A program made the position numbers and the translations under genes. The notes beneath the pieces were generated by a model that was not told the DNA's origin, did not search any database, and saw nothing but the letters and a program-made list of their open reading frames with translations. Shown here one piece after another: positions 9,930 to 15,726 of a stretch of DNA of 64,000 nt (position 1 is the first letter of the stretch; every line of letters begins with the position of its first letter). This stretch comes from Terriglobia bacterium (lineage in GTDB: Bacteria; Acidobacteriota; Terriglobia; Bryobacterales; Bryobacteraceae): contig PSRJ01000324.1 in assembly GCA_003175985.1 (NCBI GenBank), forward strand, positions 1-64,000, read 5' to 3'.

Positions 9930-10970
9930 ATGTCGCGAATGCTGGAGGAGATCCGCGAGCAACCGGCGGCGCTGGAGCGCACCCTGCACAGCGGGCTGCG
10001 CCGGGCCGATGCGTTTCGGCGGATCATCGCGCGGCGGAGGCCCCGCCTCATCGTGCTCGTGGCGCGCGGCACTTCCGATAACGCCGCCCTGTTCGGCCGG
10101 TACCTGCTCGAAATCACCACGGGAATTCCCGTCTCACTCGCGGCCCCCTCCATTAGCACGCTTTACCAGGCTCGGCTGGACTACCGCGATGCCCTGGTGG
10201 TGGCGATTTCTCAATCGGGTGAATCGACCGATACGAACCACATCCTCGAGAAAGCGCGCACCCAGGGGGCGCTTACGCTGGGAATCACCAACGAACCATC
10301 CAGTTCTTTGGCCGCGCTGGCTGAACATGTGTTTCTGGTTCGCGCGGGAAAGGAGAAAAGTATTGCGGCGACCAAGACGTACACCGGGCAGATTCTCCTG
10401 CTGTATCTGCTCGCGTATTCTCTCTCCGGCGCCGTTCGGGCCAAGGAGTTGGAGCGGCTCCCGGGGCTTGTCGATTCGGCTTTGCGCCTCGAGCCTGAGA
10501 TTCGCGAACTCAGCGAGCGTTACCGCTTCATGCATCATGCCGTCGTTGTGGGACGGGGCATGAACTATGCCAACGCCTTCGAATTTGCGCTCAAGCTCAT
10601 GGAGACCTGCTACGTGGTGGCCGAGCGGTTCTCTTCCGCAGATTTCCTGCACGGGCCCATCGCCCTGGTGGAACCTAGCTTTCCGGTATTCGCGTTCGCC
10701 CCGCCCGGCGTGACCTGGGGATCCATCGGAACGACCTTGGAAAAGCTGCAATCGCTGCGAGCGGAGGTAGTGGCTATCACGGATCGGGGCAACCGCGATG
10801 CGGTTCGCCGCGCCACGCGCGTGATCGAATTGCCGCGCCGGACGAAGGAATTACTGACTCCGATACCCTACATCGTCCCCGCGCAGTTGTTCACGGCATG
10901 TCTGGCGGAACAGAAAGGCTTGAACCCCGATCGGCCGCGTACCCTGTCGAAGGTGACCCTAACGTTGTAG
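9930..10970 (+). CDS. SIS-domain sugar isomerase (GlmS-like, no glutaminase)
   Basis: Cytoplasmic protein of 346 residues with two SIS phosphosugar-binding domains. The first has VARGTSDNAALFGRYLLE and the serine cluster ISQSGESTDT. The second has VVGRGMNYANAFEFALKLME followed by SADFLHGPIALVE, matching the GlmS isomerase active-site block with its histidine. A lysine is kept near the end (TLSKVTLTL), as in GlmS. The N-terminal glutaminase domain is absent, so this is not a normal GlmS; it resembles AgaS/FrlB-type isomerases or deaminases acting on amino sugars. ATG 9930 is two bases after the secretin stop. Its own stop abuts the convergent SYLF gene with no spacer. Confidence 0.88.
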   Translation: MSRMLEEIREQPAALERTLHSGLRRADAFRRIIARRRPRLIVLVARGTSDNAALFGRYLLEITTGIPVSLAAPSISTLYQARLDYRDALVVAISQSGESTDTNHILEKARTQGALTLGITNEPSSSLAALAEHVFLVRAGKEKSIAATKTYTGQILLLYLLAYSLSGAVRAKELERLPGLVDSALRLEPEIRELSERYRFMHHAVVVGRGMNYANAFEFALKLMETCYVVAERFSSADFLHGPIALVEPSFPVFAFAPPGVTWGSIGTTLEKLQSLRAEVVAITDRGNRDAVRRATRVIELPRRTKELLTPIPYIVPAQLFTACLAEQKGLNPDRPRTLSKVTLTL

Positions 10971-11657
10971 TCAGTGCGTCTGCCGCGGCGAATATTTGTT
11001 GAGTTCGGCCAACAGTTTGGTCGCACCCGCCGGCGTCTTCGCGCCGCTGCTCAGCACCTGCTTGTTGTCCCAGGGCTGGCCGTACATCGCCTTGTTTTCG
11101 TCGATGTCGTTGCGCAAGGTCGAGCCTTCCAGCGACAATCCCGCGAACAGACCTTTGGAACGCGACCAGGAGAGAATCTCGGCGGTCAACAGTGCATCGG
11201 TCTGCGCCGTGGCATCGCGTCCGACCGGGCCCGCGGCGGCGGTGGCCTCACCGCCGATCGTGAACTTGCTGGTGGTAAGGCGATTCATACCTCGCTCGTT
11301 CATGATCAGCAGGACCACGTCGGAGGAGGATACTCCGATCTGAAGCCCGAAGCTGCCGCCTTCAATGCGGACGGCAGCCGGCGGTCCCCAGCCTTGGCCT
11401 CCACTCTTTCGGCAGACCGCAAAACCGCGTCCGTATTTTCCCCCAAAAACGAACGCACCCTTTTTCAATCCGGGCACCAGAACGATGCAATAGGATTTGT
11501 CCAGCAAGTTTTGCGGAATTGACCGGTCCGGCGTCCCCATGATTTCGGAGAAGAGGCTGGCTGAATCGTCCAGCCGCTCATTTGTCTTGGATTGTTCCTT
11601 TGCCGGAAGGAATCCGGCACTCAGAGCGATTGCAAGCGCGATCGAAGTCAGACGCAT
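10971..11657 (-). CDS. Lipid-binding SYLF/Ysc84-domain protein
   Basis: Exported protein of 228 residues. A signal peptide covers about residues 1-19 (LTSIALAIALSAGFLPA). The rest is a SYLF domain: KSYCIVLVPGLKKGAFVFGG, then WGPPAAVRIEGGSFGLQIG, then ERGMNRLTTSKFTIGGEA and LFAGLSLEGSTLRNDIDEN, all signature blocks of the Ysc84 actin/phosphoinositide-binding family. Bacterial members are thought to bind lipids in the envelope; the physiological role is not established. Its stop lies directly against the stop of the convergent SIS gene (10970/10971). The slipin gene is 21 bases upstream on the same strand, so it may be read from the gntR promoter. Confidence 0.92.
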   Translation of the reverse strand: MRLTSIALAIALSAGFLPAKEQSKTNERLDDSASLFSEIMGTPDRSIPQNLLDKSYCIVLVPGLKKGAFVFGGKYGRGFAVCRKSGGQGWGPPAAVRIEGGSFGLQIGVSSSDVVLLIMNERGMNRLTTSKFTIGGEATAAAGPVGRDATAQTDALLTAEILSWSRSKGLFAGLSLEGSTLRNDIDENKAMYGQPWDNKQVLSSGAKTPAGATKLLAELNKYSPRQTH

Positions 11658-11678
11658 AGCTTTATCCTATCGCGAACG

Positions 11679-12554
11679 CTATTCAGCCTTGGCGCCTCCC
11701 AGTGCGGCGGTCGCGAGCGTTCCCCCCAGTCCCATCGTTTCGACTGCCGAGGAAGGCACGATTACCATCGAACCCCGTTCCTTGATGGCTTCGTAGAGCA
11801 TGTTCATGGCTCTCAGATGCAGAGCCACGGGATTGTCTTTATAGGTGATGGCGGCCTGCCCGAATTTGTCGGCGATCTCCGTCTCGGCGAGGCCCAGGAT
11901 GGTCCGCGCCCGCCGCTCCCGTTCCGCCTGCGCTTCGCGCGACATGGCGTCCTGCAATTCCGACGGAATTTGGACGTCGCGGATCTCCACCGACTGCACG
12001 GTGATGCCCCACGGATTGGTTTTGACGTCAAGAATCCGCTGCAATTCCTGCCCGAGCATTTCGCGCTCCGCCACCATCTGGTGCAACTCGTGCCGCCCGA
12101 TCGATTCCCGCAGCGCTGTCTGTGCGCTCAGCGAAATTGCCTGCGCGAAGTCCTGCACCTCCAGAATCGATTTCTCTGCGTTCCATACCATCCAGAACAC
12201 AATGGCGTCTACGTTCACGGGAACGGTATCGCGCGTCAGGGTCGATTCGGCGGAAACGTTGGCTACGCGAACGCGCTGATCCACATAACGGCTTACGGTA
12301 TCCACGATGGGAACGATGTGAAACAGGCCGGGACCTCTCAATCCCCGATACCGGCCGAACCGCAGGACGGCCACTTTTTCCCATTGGTCCGCCACCCGGA
12401 TGGCGAACAGCAGGTATACTCCGATGGCAACCGATACGATCGCTGCCCACCGGCTGTCCAGAATCACGCGAAAGCACGCGCCCGCGGCGACCAGTACCAC
12501 ACACAGAGCGAGCCCAACAGTACTGATACGCGGCCGCATCACATCGGTTTTCAT
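11679..12554 (-). CDS. Slipin (SPFH/band 7 family)
   Basis: Membrane scaffold protein of 291 residues. Two hydrophobic helices at about 12-30 and 35-50 anchor it. The SPFH/PHB domain follows, with KVAVLRFGRYRGLRGPGLF and VDQRVRVANVSAESTLTRD, then the coiled-coil segment REAQAERERRARTILGLAE. Slipins form membrane microdomains and often occur beside NfeD or repressors. ATG 12554 is chosen over the upstream ATG because AGGAG lies eight bases before it. It begins four bases after the gntR stop, so the two are one transcript; a GntR/YtrA repressor with a membrane-protein target gene is a common arrangement for envelope-stress responses. Confidence 0.9.
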   Translation of the reverse strand: MKTDVMRPRISTVGLALCVVLVAAGACFRVILDSRWAAIVSVAIGVYLLFAIRVADQWEKVAVLRFGRYRGLRGPGLFHIVPIVDTVSRYVDQRVRVANVSAESTLTRDTVPVNVDAIVFWMVWNAEKSILEVQDFAQAISLSAQTALRESIGRHELHQMVAEREMLGQELQRILDVKTNPWGITVQSVEIRDVQIPSELQDAMSREAQAERERRARTILGLAETEIADKFGQAAITYKDNPVALHLRAMNMLYEAIKERGSMVIVPSSAVETMGLGGTLATAALGGAKAE

Positions 12555-12558
12555 AGCG

Positions 12559-12981
12559 TCATCTCCTGATCTTGTTAGTTTCAGTCTGGCGATCATGTAG
12601 TTGTTCCAGTAACTCTTCGAGGGTGAAGCCGGCGGCGCCGGCGCGCGCCACGAACTCGCTCACGAGCTGATCCATCTGCCGGCGGCGCTCCACCTCGTCC
12701 CGCTTCACTTTCTGATGGCTGATAAATGTACCCGTGCCTTGCTGGGTCTCCACAATTCCGCGAATCTCCAGTTCGCGGTAGGCGCGGGCCACCGTGTTTG
12801 GATTGATCGACAGGTCGACCGCCACCTGGCGCACGGTAGGAAGCTGATCACCCCCGGCCAGAGTCCCCGCCGCCATGCCACCCATCACCTGGTCGATCAA
12901 TTGGCGATAGACAGGCACCCCGCTGTGAAGATCGAGCCGGAAGAGGAATGTTTGGCGGCCGTTGCGGTCCGTAGTGCTCAT
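12559..12981 (-). CDS. GntR-family (YtrA subfamily) transcriptional repressor
   Basis: DNA-binding regulator of 140 residues. The winged helix is at about residues 22-90: GVPVYRQLIDQVMGGMAAG, then LPTVRQVAVDLSINPNTVARAY and ELEIRGIVETQQGTGTF. The effector part is only about 45 residues of helix, which is the YtrA type. Members usually repress their own operon, here gntR-slipin and perhaps the SYLF gene. ATG 12981 lacks any Shine-Dalgarno sequence, and a promoter 8-37 bases upstream predicts an almost leaderless mRNA (see the regulatory entry). The protein's own N-terminal MSTTDRNG extension is polar. Confidence 0.92.
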   Translation of the reverse strand: MSTTDRNGRQTFLFRLDLHSGVPVYRQLIDQVMGGMAAGTLAGGDQLPTVRQVAVDLSINPNTVARAYRELEIRGIVETQQGTGTFISHQKVKRDEVERRRQMDQLVSEFVARAGAAGFTLEELLEQLHDRQTETNKIRR

Positions 12982-12989
12982 CTATATAA

Positions 12990-13018
12990 ATATTGTACTA
13001 GTCAATTAACACTGTCAA
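12990..13018 (-). promoter_or_regulatory. Promoter of the gntR-slipin transcript
   Basis: On the minus strand a perfect -35 box TTGACA (13018-13013) is followed after 17 bases by CAATAT (12995-12990), overlapping a better-looking TACAAT at 12997-12992 with 15-base spacing. Transcription would start near 12983-12985, only a few bases before the ATG at 12981. The spacer holds GTGTTAATTGACTAGTACA, an imperfect dyad of the size expected for a GntR operator. This is read from sequence alone. Confidence 0.6.
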
Positions 13019-13032
13019 GGGGAAAATCGAGT

Positions 13033-13575
13033 TCAGGAACGCTGCTTTAAGGTGGAAATCAGGCGGCGGGTGCCTTTCTCCCAATCGGGGAAAAGGTCGA
13101 TATACTGCAGTTCGCGCTGGATCGAGCGCGGCACGCGGCAGGGGTCGAGGCGCACGGGCACCACGAAGATCTCATCCAGCGGCATGCGGCGGGCGCAATC
13201 CAGCGCGTAGCGGATTTCGGACTGAAAGCCGCCCCACTTGTTCACGGAGTTACGGGAAAAGCAGGCCACGAAGAAGTCCGATGTTTCGATGGCGTTTTCG
13301 ATGGCGCGCGGCCAGTTTTGTCCGGGCAGGAGTTTGCGCACGTCCATCCACGGCCCGAAGCCCGCGATTTCCAGGGCATGGTACAGCCACTCGGCGGCCT
13401 GCTGGTCTTCTTTCACATAGGCGACAAAGACCTGAGGCGGGCGCGGCTCAAAACGGCAGCCACGGTCCGCGTCCGGGTAGAAGACTCCCAAGCCGTCGAT
13501 TTCGACTGCCTTCCCCTGCGCCAGTCCCCGTAGCACGATTTGGGCAAGCTGATCCGCCGAAGACGGTTCAGTCAT
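13033..13575 (-). CDS. TIR-domain protein with N-terminal HU-like segment
   Basis: Protein of 180 residues. Residues about 49-175 form a TIR domain: VFVAYVKEDQQAAEWL (strand A and first helix), WMDVRKLLPGQNW (BB-loop region), FFVACFSRNSV (strand D) and WGGFQSEIRYAL. E120 in FQSE sits where NAD-cleaving TIR domains have their catalytic glutamate. Residues 5-48 resemble the second helix and sheet of HU proteins (LRGLAQGKAVEIDGLGVF) but lack the DNA-embracing arms. ATG 13575 lies in the ATGACTGA overlap with the upstream HU-like gene, so the pair is translationally coupled. An immune or NAD-depleting effector is plausible, but nothing in the window proves it. Confidence 0.82.
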   Translation of the reverse strand: MTEPSSADQLAQIVLRGLAQGKAVEIDGLGVFYPDADRGCRFEPRPPQVFVAYVKEDQQAAEWLYHALEIAGFGPWMDVRKLLPGQNWPRAIENAIETSDFFVACFSRNSVNKWGGFQSEIRYALDCARRMPLDEIFVVPVRLDPCRVPRSIQRELQYIDLFPDWEKGTRRLISTLKQRS

Positions 13576-13777
13576 GCGAACGGTCTCTTTCACGGCGGAA
13601 GGTGAGTTTCCCGCCCCGGTCCGCCAGAAAGCGTCCCAGACCGGGAAGAGGCGCTTCCTTTCCGTGGCGCACATCCGATAGTATCTGGTGCACGACCCGA
13701 TCGAGCTGGTCTGCCGCCTCGGCTTGGCTGAGGCCGGACCGGCGGGCGATTCGCTTGGCGATCTCCGGTTTGTTCAT
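13568..13777 (-). CDS. Short HU-like DNA-binding protein lacking the beta arms
   Basis: Protein of 69 residues that begins MNKPEIAKRIARRSGLSQAE and continues to PLPGLGRF, matching the helical N-terminal half of HU (about 90 residues) and its GFGTF turn. The section that normally forms the two long DNA-wrapping arms is replaced by LADRGGKLT, and the C-terminus ends FRRERDRSHD. It is therefore an arm-less HU-like dimer candidate. Its stop overlaps the start of the TIR gene by eight bases. ATG 13777 gives the canonical HU start; an in-frame GTG at 13789 is possible. The partner HU-like segment in the TIR protein suggests the two may form a mixed dimer. Confidence 0.8.
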   Translation of the reverse strand: MNKPEIAKRIARRSGLSQAEAADQLDRVVHQILSDVRHGKEAPLPGLGRFLADRGGKLTFRRERDRSHD

Positions 13778-13846
13778 TCCCGGTTCCACTGTATCAATCG
13801 AGCCTCACTGTACCGGCAACCGAATTCGTATTGGCGCATGCAAGTT

Positions 13847-13876
13847 ATTGATTACGATTAAGTTGAGAATGTCAAC
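13847..13876 (-). promoter_or_regulatory. Promoter and operator-like dyad of the HU/TIR pair
   Basis: On the minus strand a perfect TTGACA (13875-13870) is followed after 17 bases by a weak ATCAAT (13852-13847). The -35 box is embedded in a 15-base dyad, GTTGA-5-TCAAC at 13862-13876. A repressor bound there would block RNA polymerase. The leader to the ATG at 13777 would be about 65 bases. Confidence 0.45.
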
Positions 13877-13999
13877 AAGAACGGGCACAGCCGTGACTGG
13901 CAAATGAAATGATTTTAATTGCGCCTTAAGACCTCGTTCATGTGCGGTCCGTTAAGATAGCCCAAGCGACGCACTTGTCGCATTCCAAAGGAGAACGTA

Positions 14000-14152
14000 A
14001 TGAAGAAACTGATGACGCTGATGCTCGGCCTCGCGCTGTTCACCGGCTCCGTGGCAACCACCTTCGCTCAGGAAAAGAAGGAAGGGACTGAAGAAGGCAA
14101 GAAGAAGGGCAAGAAGAAGAAGAGCGAAGAGCCAAAGAAGGAATCGCGGTAA
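14000..14152 (+). CDS. Tiny secreted Lys-rich protein, copy 1
   Basis: A 50-residue protein. It starts MKKLMTLMLGLALFTGSVAT and has a signal peptide predicted to be cut after TFA-Q (residue 23). The remaining 27 residues are almost entirely Lys, Glu and Gly (EKKEGTEEGKKKGKKKK). AAAGGAG lies eight bases before ATG 14000. A second copy follows 51 bases downstream with the same leader and layout, which argues strongly that the gene is real. The mature peptide is too short and charged to fold alone; it could bind anionic surfaces, nucleic acid or polysaccharide. I do not recognise a named family. Confidence 0.8.
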   Translation: MKKLMTLMLGLALFTGSVATTFAQEKKEGTEEGKKKGKKKKSEEPKKESR

Positions 14153-14203
14153 ACGCGCTTCCCTCGCTGCGAATAGACGTGCTTTCGCGGCAAAGGAGTA
14201 TTC

Positions 14204-14341
14204 ATGAAAAAGCTGATGACCCTGATGCTCGGTTTGGCCTTGGCCACGGGCACGGTGACGACTGCCTTCGCGCAGGATCAACCGAAGAAGGAAAAGAAAA
14301 AGAAGACCAAGAAGAAAAAGGGCGAAGACACCAAGAAGTAA
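14204..14341 (+). CDS. Tiny secreted Lys-rich protein, copy 2
   Basis: A 45-residue paralogue of the preceding gene. The first 13 residues are identical (MKKLMTLMLGLAL), the signal peptide ends in FA-Q, and the mature part is QDQPKKEKKKKTKKKKGED. AAAGGAG precedes ATG 14204 by six bases. The two genes share a promoter region, and no terminator is visible between them. The leader is far better conserved than the tail, as expected if only the charge of the mature peptide matters. Function unknown. Confidence 0.8.
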   Translation: MKKLMTLMLGLALATGTVTTAFAQDQPKKEKKKKTKKKKGEDTKK

Positions 14342-14379
14342 CCGCACTCACGGCCTGTCCGAATTGCGTATGCTGGGAA

Positions 14380-14408
14380 GCCGCGTAGCGCGCCATCTAC
14401 TACGCGGC
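14380..14408 (+). repeat. Perfect 9-bp hairpin after the Lys-rich gene pair
   Basis: GCCGCGTAG (14380-14388) pairs perfectly with CTACGCGGC (14400-14408) around an 11-base loop, 39 bases after the second small gene. There is no T-run behind it, so it is not a classical intrinsic terminator; it could be a Rho-assisted stop or protect the mRNA 3' end. Confidence 0.55.
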
Positions 14409-14513
14409 CGTTCCAGTCTCTGGAGAGTAGTTCCTTCCTCCCTATGAAGTATTCCGGTGTACCCTAGATTGAGGCGTTCCGCAATGGACTGCCTTTGACC
14501 GGAGGAACCGATA

Positions 14514-15644
14514 ATGAAAGCCCTGTGTACAGCATTCGCACTAATAACTATTGGGATACCCGCTGTGCATCTTCCGGCGCAGACTGCGCCCTCCGCCAGT
14601 CCGCAATCGGATCGGTCCATCGGTGAAGTTGCCTCGGTTGACCAGCAACGCCGTCAAATAGTCCTCAAGGAAGATAAAGGCAACTTCGTTGTCGTTCTGT
14701 TCGCGGACAAAACGGCGCTCCTGCGCATACCTGCCGGAGAGACCGATATCAAGAAAGCATCTCGGATCGCGGCAACTGACATAGGCGCCGGCGACAGGCT
14801 CCTGGCCGTCGGTTCGAAAAATGAAACAGGTACCGCCGTAGAGGCTCGAACCATCGTCGTGATCAACCGCACCGAGCTGGCCGCGAAGCAACAGCGCGAG
14901 CAGGAGGAGTGGCAGAAACGGGGGATTTCGGGAATAGTCGCTACGGTGGAGCCGGCCGACAAGAGTCTAAGCGTCGCAGTGGGAGAGAAGAAGTACAAAG
15001 TGCAGTCGACGGACAAGACCGAATTCCGCCGTTATGCCGCGGATTCGGCCAAGTACAGCGATTCACAAAGCAGCACGCTGGCCGCCTTGAGGCCGGGCGA
15101 TCAGATCCGCGTTCTGGGTCAGAAGGATGAAGATGCGCTTACCCTGACCGCCGAGCGCGTCGTTTCGGGCGCATTTCAGCGAGTGGCGGGAACCATAACA
15201 TCCGTTAAGGCCGATTCCGGCGAAATCCGCCTCACGGATCTGGTCAACCGCAAGCCCTACACCGTCCAGGTTACGGCACGCTCCACTACCCGCCAGCTAC
15301 CGCTGGCGATCGCCAATTTGATTGCCCAGCGCTTGCTCCCCACCACCCAAGGCGCCGCCGCGCCGGCCGCAGCCGCTTCCGGGAGCGCTCTGGCCGCCGC
15401 CCGCAATGGAGCCGATGTCGGGCAGCTTCTCGACCGGCTGCCGCCCGTATCGCTGGCCGACTTGAAATCGGGAAATGCCATCGTGGTCAACGGGACGCCC
15501 AGCGCGGACGGCACCAAGATCACGGCAATTACCCTGATCTCAGGGATTGAACCGATTGCGAATGCGGTTCCGAATCTGTTGCGCGATGTCCTGGGCGGTT
15601 GGAATCTCGGCGGTGGCGGCGATCTGATCGACCTACCCCAATAG
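14514..15644 (+). CDS. Secreted protein with repeated OB-like (DUF5666-type) units
   Basis: Exported protein of 376 residues with a signal peptide ending about residue 22 (VHLPAQ). The mature part repeats a beta-rich unit at least three times: a turn such as GEVASVDQQRRQIVLKED, GIVATVEPADKSLSVAVG and GTITSVKADSGEIRLTDL, each followed by a lysine/threonine strand and a DIGAGDRLLAVG- or RPGDQIRVLG-like closing turn. This pattern is that of DUF5666-like OB folds. A low-complexity alanine stretch lies near residues 280-300. GGAGG lies nine bases before ATG 14514. No enzyme motif is visible; an envelope binding role is a guess. Confidence 0.75.
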   Translation: MKALCTAFALITIGIPAVHLPAQTAPSASPQSDRSIGEVASVDQQRRQIVLKEDKGNFVVVLFADKTALLRIPAGETDIKKASRIAATDIGAGDRLLAVGSKNETGTAVEARTIVVINRTELAAKQQREQEEWQKRGISGIVATVEPADKSLSVAVGEKKYKVQSTDKTEFRRYAADSAKYSDSQSSTLAALRPGDQIRVLGQKDEDALTLTAERVVSGAFQRVAGTITSVKADSGEIRLTDLVNRKPYTVQVTARSTTRQLPLAIANLIAQRLLPTTQGAAAPAAAASGSALAAARNGADVGQLLDRLPPVSLADLKSGNAIVVNGTPSADGTKITAITLISGIEPIANAVPNLLRDVLGGWNLGGGGDLIDLPQ

Positions 15645-15658
15645 CAGTACTAGAACGC

Positions 15659-15688
15659 TTCGATTTACGAACATTTTCGTTCTACAAT
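15659..15688 (+). promoter_or_regulatory. Possible promoter and dyad ahead of the TonB-dependent receptor
   Basis: TACAAT at 15683-15688 is a good -10 box. Between it and a poor -35 lies a perfect dyad ACGAA-4-TTCGT (15667-15680), a possible regulator site. The gap to the receptor ATG is about 40 bases. Weak evidence only. Confidence 0.3.
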
Positions 15689-15726
15689 CGATTTCCATAC
15701 TACAACTTATACAGAAGCGAGAATTC

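Noticed and set aside
11592-12569. Plus-strand frame of 325 codons antisense to the slipin gene
   Set aside because: No similarity seen; the slipin frame has the SPFH motifs and a Shine-Dalgarno sequence.
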